Positions 8,167 to 16,769 of a stretch of 64,000 bases of DNA are shown piece after piece. The DNA comes from JAEWWD01 sp964440115 (GTDB lineage: Bacteria > Bacillota > Clostridia > Christensenellales > CAG-138), in NCBI GenBank assembly GCA_964440115.1, contig CAYTPV010000001.1, positions 1 to 64,000 of the forward strand, read 5' to 3'. How positions within the stretch are numbered: position 1 is the first letter of the stretch; the number at the start of each line of letters is the position of its first letter. The notes beneath the pieces are model-generated. The model ran no database searches. It saw nothing but the letters and a program-made list of their open reading frames with translations, and was not told the DNA's origin. Position numbers and translations under genes: made by a program.

Positions 8167-8193
8167 ACGTAATTTACGAGGAGGAAACTGAAC

Positions 8194-9300
8194 ATGAAGT
8201 ATAAGGCCGTTCTTACCTTGGCACTTTCCGTCCTTCTGATATTTGCGACAGCGTGCGGGAAACCCACCGCAAACGACACAGCAAAAAGCCCCGCTGGGGC
8301 CGGAACTACGACCGCAAGCCCCTATGCAAACTTTAAGACAGCGCTCATGCTACCGGGCATTGAGGGAGAAAACGCCATATTCAAAATGATCGCAAACGGC
8401 ATAAGGAAGGTCTGCTCGGATCTGGGCGCGCCCGAACCCAAGGTGGTAGAAGGCGGCGACCAGTGGACAGCGTACGGCAAATATCTCAACAGCCTCGCGG
8501 AAGCGGGAATCTATGACGTGATATTCACGACGACGAACGTGATGCGCTACTGCGTTAACGAAACGCTCAAATCCTACCCAAATCAGAAGTTCGTGTTGAT
8601 CGACTCAGACCTCAACAGCTACGTCGATCAGTTTGAAGGCGGCAAAATTCCCCCGACCATCTGGGGAGTGTCGTTTGATCTTTATCAGCTCGGATACTTG
8701 GGCGGGTATTTCTGCGGGCTCGTCACGCAGAGCAAAATGGAGCGCGCCAACCCCGATCTCGTCGTTGGCCTCGTGTTTACGGATGTTTACGATGCATGGG
8801 AAGTCGACGTCAAAACCGGATTTACCAACGGCGTAAAAGCTGCCAACCCGGATATCAAAATCATCAATTCCATCATCGGCGACTGGGTCGACCCGCAAAA
8901 AGGCGCGGATGTCACCCGCGCTCTCTTCGCGCAGGGCGTGGATATCGTTTACTATACGACCGGCGCATCCACCTATGGCTGCGTGACGGAAGCGGAAGCA
9001 CAGAAAAAATATGCCGTTCCCGACGACAATAACGCCATTGCGCTTTCAAAGGACGCCATTGTCGGCTGTACGCTGGTAGAAGGGTATCAAGCGGCATACG
9101 ACGCCGCATACGGCGCGATCAGCGGTACGCTTGAGTACGGTACGGGCCGCACGGTCGGCGCCGCGGAAGGCGTAATTTCCTTCACCTTCGATGACCCCGT
9201 CACGAAAGAAAAAGTCCCCGCGGATATTCTTCAGAAGATGAAGGACGCGTATCAGGGTCTGGTGAACGGAACCATAGATGCGCACGCGCCGATCGCGTAA
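8194..9300 (+). CDS. BMP-family ABC transporter substrate-binding lipoprotein
   Basis: A 368-aa lipoprotein with signal peptide and lipobox (FATACG), then a Ser/Thr/Ala spacer. The two-lobed Med/BMP domain has the typical LIDSD after FV, SFDLYQLGYLGGYFCG, and DIVYYTTGAS. BMP proteins bind nucleosides, purines or related small molecules at the cell surface. GAGGAGG precedes the ATG. The ATPase and two permeases follow directly, making a complete importer of the NupNOPQ/PnrA class. Its position among C1 and deaminase genes suggests a purine- or pterin-like ligand, but this is inference. Confidence 0.92.
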   Translation: MKYKAVLTLALSVLLIFATACGKPTANDTAKSPAGAGTTTASPYANFKTALMLPGIEGENAIFKMIANGIRKVCSDLGAPEPKVVEGGDQWTAYGKYLNSLAEAGIYDVIFTTTNVMRYCVNETLKSYPNQKFVLIDSDLNSYVDQFEGGKIPPTIWGVSFDLYQLGYLGGYFCGLVTQSKMERANPDLVVGLVFTDVYDAWEVDVKTGFTNGVKAANPDIKIINSIIGDWVDPQKGADVTRALFAQGVDIVYYTTGASTYGCVTEAEAQKKYAVPDDNNAIALSKDAIVGCTLVEGYQAAYDAAYGAISGTLEYGTGRTVGAAEGVISFTFDDPVTKEKVPADILQKMKDAYQGLVNGTIDAHAPIA

Positions 9301-9404
9301 CCTTTCGTCCGTACCTGTTTCACTTTTTAGTAATAAAACCGTCTGCCGCAATCACCGCACAAACCGCTTGCGTGGGCAGATTTTGTGTTGGGAGGAACGC
9401 CTCA

Positions 9405-10967
9405 ATGCCAGAGTATCTGGAGATGCGTAACATTCAAAAGACCTATCGCTCCTATGGGCGCGAAGTGCGCGCACTCAAAGGCGTCGATCTTCGCGTTCGA
9501 AAGGGAACCGTGCATGGCCTGCTCGGCGAGAACGGAGCGGGCAAGAGCACACTCATGAAGATTCTTTCGGGCGTGGAACACATGGACGCCGGTGAGATCC
9601 GTATAAACGGGGAGCCTGTACGGATAAAAAATGCGATTTCCGCCGCGAACCATGGCATCGGCATGGTGCACCAGCACTTTTCATTGCTTGACGACTACAC
9701 AGTCATAGAAAATGTCGTGTTGGGCATGGAACCTACAAAGGCGTTCGGGTTCGTGGATGAAGCCGCCGCACGTGCGGCGGCGGAGCAGGCCGTTCAGCAG
9801 TGCGGCTTCTCGATTTCGCTTGATCGCAAGGTTTCAACACTCTCAATGGGTGAAAAGCAAAAGGTAGAAATCATGCGTGCACTGTACGGAAAGGCGGATC
9901 TCTTGGTGTTCGACGAACCGACCTCCGTGCTGGTTGAGCAAGAAATCCGCGGACTGCTTGAAACCATCCGCATGCTTAAGAACGCAGGCAAGACAATTAT
10001 CTACATCAGCCACAAGGTCGATGAGGTGCTGGCGATTACAGATGAAATCACCGTACTGCGAGACGGAGAAGCAGTATTCTCCGGTGAAACAAAAACGCTC
10101 GACGCGGTGCAGACGGTCCGCTGGATGGTAGGTACTGCACTCGCGCCCGAAACGGAGCGAACGCAGCACCCGCTAGGCGATGTGGTTTTAGAGGTTCGTG
10201 ATCTGTTCGTGAAAAACGGACCGATTGATATGGTGAAGAACGCCAGTTTCAGCGTACATGCAGGTGAAATCGTCGGCATTGCAGGCGTAAACGGCAACGG
10301 ACAGCAGGAGCTTTTCGAAGCGCTGTTCGGGCTGCGGGAAACACACAGCGGAAGTATCCGGCTGAATAAGGCGGAGGTATCCCGCCTGACGCCTTCTGCG
10401 CGAAGAAATGCGGGAATCGGGTATATCCCGGAGGATCGCATCCACGTCGGTTCCTGTTCCACTGCTTCCATATCTGAAAACCTGCTCGTAGACCGGCGTT
10501 ATCAGCCCCCTTACTGTCGCGGCGGATGGCTGCAGCAGGCGCCGCTGACCAAGCTGACGGACGAGCTGATCGCGCAGTACAGTATCAAGGCCTCGGATGG
10601 GCAGCATGTGATCGGAGGACTTTCCGGCGGGCATATCCAACGGACGATACTCGCGCGCGAACTCTCCGCCAAGCCGAAACTGCTGCTTGCGGCAGAGGTG
10701 ACGATGGGGCTTGATGTACTTTCCACACGGTATATCCACGACGAAATGCTCGAACTGCGCGAAAGCGGTCTTGCCATTCTGCTGGTTTCGAGCAATATCA
10801 ACGAAATTCTGGAGCTCAGCGACCGAATACTTGTCATGCGCGGCGGAGAAATAACGGCCTGCCTCCATAACACATCCGCCGTCTCCCGTGAAGAAATCGG
10901 CGAATTCATGCTCGGCGTGAAGCGAATGGATATTCCCGCAGCCGCCGGAAACGGAGGCCAGGCATGA
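9405..10967 (+). CDS. BMP-type ABC transporter ATPase (tandem NBD)
   Basis: A 520-aa fused two-domain ATPase. The first domain has Walker A GENGAGKST, signature LSMGEKQ and Walker B LLVFDEPTS. The second has a degenerate Walker A (GVNGNGQQE, no GKS), LSGGHIQ and LLLAAEVTMGLD. This asymmetry is normal in the YufO/NupO and ribose-type ATPases. ATG 9405 has GGGAGGAACG upstream. It pairs with permeases 10964-12022 (ATGA overlap) and 12019-12936. Confidence 0.93.
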   Translation: MPEYLEMRNIQKTYRSYGREVRALKGVDLRVRKGTVHGLLGENGAGKSTLMKILSGVEHMDAGEIRINGEPVRIKNAISAANHGIGMVHQHFSLLDDYTVIENVVLGMEPTKAFGFVDEAAARAAAEQAVQQCGFSISLDRKVSTLSMGEKQKVEIMRALYGKADLLVFDEPTSVLVEQEIRGLLETIRMLKNAGKTIIYISHKVDEVLAITDEITVLRDGEAVFSGETKTLDAVQTVRWMVGTALAPETERTQHPLGDVVLEVRDLFVKNGPIDMVKNASFSVHAGEIVGIAGVNGNGQQELFEALFGLRETHSGSIRLNKAEVSRLTPSARRNAGIGYIPEDRIHVGSCSTASISENLLVDRRYQPPYCRGGWLQQAPLTKLTDELIAQYSIKASDGQHVIGGLSGGHIQRTILARELSAKPKLLLAAEVTMGLDVLSTRYIHDEMLELRESGLAILLVSSNINEILELSDRILVMRGGEITACLHNTSAVSREEIGEFMLGVKRMDIPAAAGNGGQA

Positions 10968-12022
10968 AACAGGCAAAGCGAACAATATTCGAGCTGCTGG
11001 TCATACTTTCCGGCCTCGTGATGGCGCTCGTCGTCATTCTGCTGTGCAGCGACGAACCGGGTATCGCGCTTAAATCTTTTTTCATAGGCCCGTTTTCCAG
11101 TCCATATTTTCTCGGAGATATGCTCAACAGCGCCGTCCCGTTGATTATCTGCGGGCTTGCCGCGAGCATCTCCTTTTCCGCTTCCGTGTGGAATCTTGGT
11201 CTCGAAGGTATGGTATACTTTGGTATGCTTGCAGGCACAATGGCGGCTGTCGCGATGGAGGGCTGGCCTGCAGCGGTTGCCGTGCCGGTGATGTTTGTAT
11301 CGGCGTTTCTGGGCGGCGCGCTGCTTGCGGCAATCTGCAATATTTTAAAGCGCAAGTTCAATCTCGACATCATGATGTCCTCGCTCATGCTGGCCAACGT
11401 CGTGTTCTATCTGATATTCATGCTTGTGGAAGGTCCGCTGCGCGATATGGAATCCGGTCAGGGTGTCACGACAAAAATGATCCCGCAAGCATTCCAGTTT
11501 ACAAAACTCATGACGACCTCAGACCTGAATACCACCATATTCCTCGCGCTGGCGCTCGCTGCGATTGTCTATTTTGCGCTGCGGCATTCCCGCCTCGGCT
11601 ACGAAATACGCATCACCGGGCAAAACCCCGTATTTGCGCGCTATGGCGGTATTAGCACCGTCGCTATCGCAAGCATCGCAATGCTGCTTTCGGGCGGTTT
11701 AAGCGGAATAGGCGGTCTCACATATGTGTTGGGTACAACCAACCGTGTACGCAACCAGCTCTGCGGTATTGGCTGGAGCGGGCTTTCCATTGCAATGATC
11801 AGCCGCAACAATCCTTTGCTCGTCGTGCCGGTTGCGCTGTTCTTCGCTTATCTGACCAAAGGTGCGGAATGCGCAATGCTGTTTGCCGATATCACGCCGG
11901 ACGTTTCCCAGATTATTCAGGGCGCGATACTCCTGCTTGTAACCAGCGAACGGCTCATCTCGTATCTTGCAGACTCGCGCACAGAGAAAAAGCTTGCCCG
12001 AAAGGAGGAATTGAACGCATGA
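10964..12022 (+). CDS. BMP-type ABC transporter permease 1
   Basis: A 352-aa integral membrane protein with about nine hydrophobic segments. It carries the family features SVWNLGLEGMVYFGML, the KRKFNLDIMMSSLMLANVV stretch (conserved in YufP/NupP), and GENP-like GQNPVFARYGG in the cytoplasmic coupling region. It overlaps the ATPase stop and the second permease start by ATGA, so the three membrane components are translationally coupled. Confidence 0.92.
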   Translation: MKQAKRTIFELLVILSGLVMALVVILLCSDEPGIALKSFFIGPFSSPYFLGDMLNSAVPLIICGLAASISFSASVWNLGLEGMVYFGMLAGTMAAVAMEGWPAAVAVPVMFVSAFLGGALLAAICNILKRKFNLDIMMSSLMLANVVFYLIFMLVEGPLRDMESGQGVTTKMIPQAFQFTKLMTTSDLNTTIFLALALAAIVYFALRHSRLGYEIRITGQNPVFARYGGISTVAIASIAMLLSGGLSGIGGLTYVLGTTNRVRNQLCGIGWSGLSIAMISRNNPLLVVPVALFFAYLTKGAECAMLFADITPDVSQIIQGAILLLVTSERLISYLADSRTEKKLARKEELNA

Positions 12023-12936
12023 ACGAATTCGTCTCCGGATTTCTTTATACCATGATCGCTTACGGGACACCGCTCGTGCTCTGTTCGCTCGGCGGCATGA
12101 TGACGGGCCTTTCCGGCCGCTTTAATCTCGGCATGGAGGGTATGATGCTCTTTGCCGCATTCTTTTCGCTTTACTTTGCAAACCTCTGGAACAGCCTGCT
12201 GCTCGGGTTGATCGTAGGCGTATCCATTACGGTGCTGGTCGGCCTGTTCATGGCGTTCATGAGCATCCAGTTCAAGGTGGATATCTTCATCGTAGGCATG
12301 GCGATCAATATTCTCGGCACGGGGTTGACCACGTTTTTGATATTTGTTCTGACCGGCTCACAGGGGTCGATCATATACCCCGAATCCCCGCACCTCGCCA
12401 AGCTGGCAACGCCCCTGATCGAGAATATCCCCTACCTGAATCAAGTGCTGAGCAACCACACGCTGCTGGACTATGCGGCCATTCTCATCGTGTTTGTGTG
12501 CTTTGCGGTTATATTCAAGACAGCATTCGGCCGCAGGCTGCGCGCTGTCGGCATGAGTGAGTGGGTTGCCTCCGCGCGCGGAATTTCGGTCAATAAAATG
12601 GTCTATAGTTCCTACGCTATCTGCGGCGCTCTGTGCGGGCTTGCGGGCGCATCCCTTTCGCTTTCGCAGGGAATATTCGTCGGCGGCTTTGTGGGCATGA
12701 CAAACGGCCGCGGCTGGCTTGCGATGGCAGTTGTCATATTGGCACAGAACAATCCCTATGCCGTACTGTTCTCAGCCTGGGCACTAGGCGCGCTTTCCGC
12801 TATCGGTGATATCCTGCAGGCAACGATCGGTTTCCCTGCGCGGCTTGTGCAGATGCTGCCGTTTATAGGTGCACTCATCGCGGCAAGCGCGTATTCCAGC
12901 CGGCTCATGCGGATGAGCAAGCAAACCTTATCCTAG
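12019..12936 (+). CDS. BMP-type ABC transporter permease 2
   Basis: A 305-aa membrane protein of the YufQ/NupQ type. It has FNLGMEGMMLFAAF early and RLRAVGMSEWVASARGISVNKM in the coupling segment. NGRGWLAMAVVIL follows, in the place where homologues read GRGFIAL. GGAGG lies upstream of ATG 12019. It completes the importer. Confidence 0.92.
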   Translation: MNEFVSGFLYTMIAYGTPLVLCSLGGMMTGLSGRFNLGMEGMMLFAAFFSLYFANLWNSLLLGLIVGVSITVLVGLFMAFMSIQFKVDIFIVGMAINILGTGLTTFLIFVLTGSQGSIIYPESPHLAKLATPLIENIPYLNQVLSNHTLLDYAAILIVFVCFAVIFKTAFGRRLRAVGMSEWVASARGISVNKMVYSSYAICGALCGLAGASLSLSQGIFVGGFVGMTNGRGWLAMAVVILAQNNPYAVLFSAWALGALSAIGDILQATIGFPARLVQMLPFIGALIAASAYSSRLMRMSKQTLS

Positions 12937-12993
12937 CGTCCCAGTTACAGCGCTCTGATACGCGAGAGCATTTTATTACAAGGCGGGCTTTTC

Positions 12994-14316
12994 ATGCTGA
13001 TTCTTCGAAATATCCAGCATCTGATTGTGGATGCAAACACCGTTTTACATAATGCGGACATGCTGATCGACGGCGAACGAATTGTGCAAACCGGCGTTTC
13101 ACTTCCCGCACCTGCGGATGCGGAAACGGTTGACTGCCACAACTGCGCCGTTTTGCCGGGCTTTGCCAACGCGCATACGCACCTGTATCAAACTCTGCTG
13201 CCCGGCAGGCGGGACGACCTGCCGCTCTCCGGCTGGTGCGACGAGGTGCTCACACCGCCCATCACCGCACTGTATACGCATTTTATTAAGCAGGACCGCG
13301 AGCGGATCTCCTACCTCTGGACGGCTGTGGGAATCTGCGAAATGCTCAAAAGCGGGGTAACGGCGTTTTTCAATATGGATCTCAACTACGGGCAGGACGG
13401 TATGTTCCGTGCGGCTCGTCAGGCCAATGTAAGAGGGTATATCGGCGTAGAGCTCGCAGATCTGTTCCTGAGCGATGAAGCCGGGCTTGCGCGAGATTCC
13501 ATGGAGATCGACCGTCTGCTCGACGCATACCCCGAAACCGCAGTTTTAACCCCTTCAGAACCAAATCTTTGCAGCCATGGCGTGCTCAAAAGCATGGCGG
13601 AGCGCATGCGCTCGCGCGGCGCGCTGACCCAAATTCATGTTGACGAGACTGCGAAAGAAGCCGCGCAGTGCATTGCGGAGCGCAAGTTGACAGAGCTCGA
13701 ATACCTCCATTCGCTCGGCTATCTCTCCCCCCGGTTTTCCGCAGTACATGGCGTACACCTTTCAAAGCGCGAAATACAGCTTGCCGCGCAGCACGGGATT
13801 ACGATGGTTTACAACCCCAAGAGCAACGCAAAGCTAGGCAGCGGCGTCTGCCCTGTTCCCGCCCTTATGGATGCGGGTATCAACATTGCACTGGCCACGG
13901 ACGGCCCCGCTTCAAACGACCGGCTCGACATGCTTGAGGAAATGCGTGCGGGCGTTATGGTGCAGCGGGCGGCAAATGCCAACGCGGGCATTCTTTCTGC
14001 GCGTGAAGTATTTACAATGGCGACAATGGGCGGCGCGCGTATGCTCATGCTCGATGCGGGGTGCCTGAAAGCCGGCGCGCTCGCGGACTTCTCTATTGTA
14101 CCGCTCGACCGTCCGAGCCTTGGCTTCGGCAGCGGCGATCCCGTTTCATCGATCGTTTTCTGCGCGAAATCCGGCGATATCCGGGATGTTTACGTCGGCG
14201 GCAAGCCCGCTCTTAAAAACTATCTCGTAGTCGGCTTGGATGAAGCGGCCATAGCGAAAGAATTTACGGATCTTTCAGACGAATTGCAGGAAGCCATCCG
14301 TATTCAATCCATGTAA
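12994..14316 (+). CDS. Amidohydrolase, MTA/SAH deaminase-guanine deaminase-TrzN type
   Basis: A 440-aa metal-dependent hydrolase. Metal ligands are visible as NAHTH (residues about 62-66), QIHVDET, HGVHLSK and ATDGPASND, followed by RLDMLEEMR as in MtaD/TrzN/SsnA deaminases. These enzymes remove an amino or other leaving group from purine-, pterin- or triazine-like rings. The gene follows the BMP importer by about 57 bases and precedes Mch homologue 2, so it may deaminate the imported ligand. A GCGGGC ribosome site precedes ATG 12994. Confidence 0.85.
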   Translation: MLILRNIQHLIVDANTVLHNADMLIDGERIVQTGVSLPAPADAETVDCHNCAVLPGFANAHTHLYQTLLPGRRDDLPLSGWCDEVLTPPITALYTHFIKQDRERISYLWTAVGICEMLKSGVTAFFNMDLNYGQDGMFRAARQANVRGYIGVELADLFLSDEAGLARDSMEIDRLLDAYPETAVLTPSEPNLCSHGVLKSMAERMRSRGALTQIHVDETAKEAAQCIAERKLTELEYLHSLGYLSPRFSAVHGVHLSKREIQLAAQHGITMVYNPKSNAKLGSGVCPVPALMDAGINIALATDGPASNDRLDMLEEMRAGVMVQRAANANAGILSAREVFTMATMGGARMLMLDAGCLKAGALADFSIVPLDRPSLGFGSGDPVSSIVFCAKSGDIRDVYVGGKPALKNYLVVGLDEAAIAKEFTDLSDELQEAIRIQSM

Positions 14317-14411
14317 AAACTGCGGCCTCCGTGTAGAAATCGTATAGCCTGAGAAGAAGGCCGTGCGTTGTCCTGCCGGATTTATTTCCGCTGCATCAAA
14401 GGAGGAAAACC

Positions 14412-15380
14412 ATGTTCAGCCTGAGCAAGCAGACTATTGCAGTCATTGAAGAACGCATACTCCCGCGTTTGTGGACACTTGGCTGCGAGCGGCATACGCT
14501 TAAAAACGGCGCGACTGTCATAGACATGGGCATCCATGCGCCCGGCGGAAGAGAGGCTGCGCTTCTTTTTACGCTTGTTACGCTTGGCGGCATAGGCGAT
14601 GTCAGCTACGGCACAATCCAAATCGGCGGGCTCGATTATGAAAGCATAGAGGTTCGTCTTGATCGCCCGCAGGAGGCGGCACTTTCTTCCCAATTCTCCG
14701 CATGGAAGATTAAGCCGGCAGGCGAATACCGGCTCCCCGGCTTCGGCTCGGGGCCCGCTCGCGCTATCTCCTATCGCGACCCAATCGCGAATATGTGGCC
14801 CTATCGCGATCAATACGAAAAAACAGCGCTCGCGCTGCAGACAGCCGAATTGCCGGATGAATCCATAGCCGAAGAAGTCGCTTGTGCCTGCGAAGTCAAA
14901 ACCGAAAATGTGTATCTGCTTGCCGCCAAAACGGGCAGCCTTGTCGGCTGTGTTCAGATTGCGGCGCGCATGGCGGAGGTATCGCTTTGGGGGTTGGGGA
15001 ATTACGGTTTCCCGATTGAAACAGTCATGAACTTTTCGGGCAGCGCGGCTATACCGCCCGCAATCAGCGACGAACTCATCGCGATGGATCGCGTCAACAG
15101 CTCAACATTTTACGGCTCGATCGCAAGATACCTCGTCGATTGCAGCGACGCGGATATTGAGCAGGTTTTGCCGAGCATGGCGTTCTCCGGCACGAAGCAC
15201 AACAAAAAGACGTTCGCAGAACTCTATGATGCCGCACAACGAGACATATTCAAGATGGATAAGGACGTCCACAAAGTCGCTGCGATTGAAATGACGAACT
15301 ACCGCACCGGCAGAACATTTCGCGCGGGCGCTCTCGACGCGGATATGCTGCAGCAAAGCTATTTCGGCAACACACTGTAA
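14412..15380 (+). CDS. mch: Methenyltetrahydromethanopterin cyclohydrolase homologue 2
   Basis: A 322-aa Mch-family protein, closer to canonical Mch than 7219-8166. Shared motifs are NGATVIDMGI (32-41), TLGGIGDVSYG, GSGPARA (112-118), NVYLLAAKTGSLVG, VQIAARMAE (catalytic R186 and E189 by family comparison), MDRVNSSTFYG, and TGRTFRAG near the end. Mch interconverts methenyl- and 5-formyl-tetrahydromethanopterin. GGAGGAAAACC precedes the ATG. It sits between the amidohydrolase and a DAO-type flavoprotein, about 9 kb from the fhc/ftr genes that act next in the pathway. Its two-copy presence in one window is unusual. Confidence 0.82.
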   Translation: MFSLSKQTIAVIEERILPRLWTLGCERHTLKNGATVIDMGIHAPGGREAALLFTLVTLGGIGDVSYGTIQIGGLDYESIEVRLDRPQEAALSSQFSAWKIKPAGEYRLPGFGSGPARAISYRDPIANMWPYRDQYEKTALALQTAELPDESIAEEVACACEVKTENVYLLAAKTGSLVGCVQIAARMAEVSLWGLGNYGFPIETVMNFSGSAAIPPAISDELIAMDRVNSSTFYGSIARYLVDCSDADIEQVLPSMAFSGTKHNKKTFAELYDAAQRDIFKMDKDVHKVAAIEMTNYRTGRTFRAGALDADMLQQSYFGNTL

Positions 15381-15391
15381 CGGGGGCATTT

Positions 15392-16540
15392 ATGGAAAAA
15401 ACTTTGCATTTCGACGTCGCCGTCATCGGCGGCGGTGTGATTGGGGCGGCTGCGGCCTGGAAGCTGGCGGCTGCCGGCGCGCGTACAGCTCTGATCGAAA
15501 AAGATGACCTGTGCGCAGGTGCATCCAGCACCAACCCCGGTTTTTGCGTACTCAGTTACCGTGAAAACAGCCTGACCATGTCGATGGCGCTCGAACAGCA
15601 GGCAAAATGGGACGAATTGCAGGCCGAGATCGGCAACGTAGAATACGTTCCCTGCGGCGGATTGATCCCCTTGACCGATGCCGCGCAGGAAGCGGCATTG
15701 GATCGTCTTTGCCGCCACGCGAATATGCTGGGTCTTGCGGATATCGGCCTGGTGACAGCAAGGCGCGCAAAGGAACTCGAGCCCGCGCTTGAAGCATCGC
15801 AGTTGATCGGCGGGTGCTGGTGCCCCGGCGAGGGGAAAGTCAATCCGTTCAAGCTGAATTTAAACATGGCATCCCGCGCTAAGTCATTTGGCGCAACAAT
15901 ATTGACCCATGCGCCTGTCACCGACATGCGAATAGAGGGGAATATACTGCGCGCTCTGGAAACCCCGGCTCAAACCATCACAGCGGATTTGTTTATTCTC
16001 ACCGGCGGCGCATGGATGCGCGAAATCGCCAATTTTGCCGGGCGCGATATACCCGTGCTGTTTGAGCGAGGGGAAGCTATGGTGAGCATGCCGCTTGCTC
16101 CACGTATCCGCAGGATTATTACGGACGGGGCTTTGTTTACGCAGCCCGCAAGTGAGCACCCAATGGTAATCGGCGCGTGCCTGACGCAGACTCATGAAGG
16201 AAACATCGTCATAGCGCAGGCAACGACAAGGCCGGAACACTACGACAAAGCCAACACGTTCGAGGGGCCGCAACTGGTGGCGCGCCGTGTACTCAAACTG
16301 TTTCCATCGCTCGCGGATATCGAGATCATCCGCATGTGGGCCGGGCTGGTTTCCTATACGGACGACAAACAACCCGTGTTTGGGGCGTTCCATTCGCCGC
16401 GAAATTTGTTTGCCGCAAACTCCTTCCACAGTGCCGTCGCGATTTCGCCCGCAATCGGCGATATGATCGCCGCCTACTGGAAAACAGGCACGCTGCCCGC
16501 AGAAACGCTGGCGTATTCGCCGGAACGGTTTGGCAATTGA
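15392..16540 (+). CDS. DAO-type FAD-dependent oxidoreductase (glycine/sarcosine oxidase-like)
   Basis: A 382-aa flavoprotein with an N-terminal GGGVIGAAAAWKLA dinucleotide fold, then GASSTNPGF in the flavin-attachment region of SoxB/ThiO-like enzymes. The C-terminal FAD contact is RMWAGLVSYTDDKQPVFG. Members oxidise the C-N bond of glycine, sarcosine, D-amino acids or hydroxyproline. GGGGG stands before ATG 15392, 11 bases after mch. It could be the catalytic beta-type subunit for the HcnAB-like proteins at 341-2439, which lack one. If it demethylates an N-methyl compound, it would deliver a C1 unit. Confidence 0.85.
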   Translation: MEKTLHFDVAVIGGGVIGAAAAWKLAAAGARTALIEKDDLCAGASSTNPGFCVLSYRENSLTMSMALEQQAKWDELQAEIGNVEYVPCGGLIPLTDAAQEAALDRLCRHANMLGLADIGLVTARRAKELEPALEASQLIGGCWCPGEGKVNPFKLNLNMASRAKSFGATILTHAPVTDMRIEGNILRALETPAQTITADLFILTGGAWMREIANFAGRDIPVLFERGEAMVSMPLAPRIRRIITDGALFTQPASEHPMVIGACLTQTHEGNIVIAQATTRPEHYDKANTFEGPQLVARRVLKLFPSLADIEIIRMWAGLVSYTDDKQPVFGAFHSPRNLFAANSFHSAVAISPAIGDMIAAYWKTGTLPAETLAYSPERFGN

Positions 16541-16685
16541 TGCATCGGCAAAGTCCTACAGACTTTGTCGATGGGTCTTCTGTAGGTTAAAATGCCGCTC
16601 ATGGCGGCATTTTTTCTACCAATTTGACGCACATGTCGTCAAATTGGATTAACTGTGGGGGATTTGCGAATCCCCCACACCCCCA
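16541..16685 (+). repeat. Four-hairpin intergenic element, copy A
   Basis: Four hairpins follow each other directly after the stop codon at 16538-16540. H1 is CATCGGCAAAGTC (16543-16555) with 16561-16573. H2 is AATGCCGC (16591-16598) with GCGGCATT (16604-16611). H3 is CCAATTTGACG (16619-16629) with CGTCAAATTGG (16637-16647). H4 is GTGGGGGATT (16655-16664) with AATCCCCCAC (16669-16678). The same four occur in the same order on the minus strand at 58197-58061. H2 and H4 are nearly identical in sequence; H1 and H3 differ but still pair. Confidence 0.8.
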
Positions 16686-16769
16686 GAGAGTTTAATGATA
16701 ACACTAAGGCCCGCCGGATACACCGGCGAGCCTTTATTATTCTGACACGGCATTAGACTGCCGCTCGCC

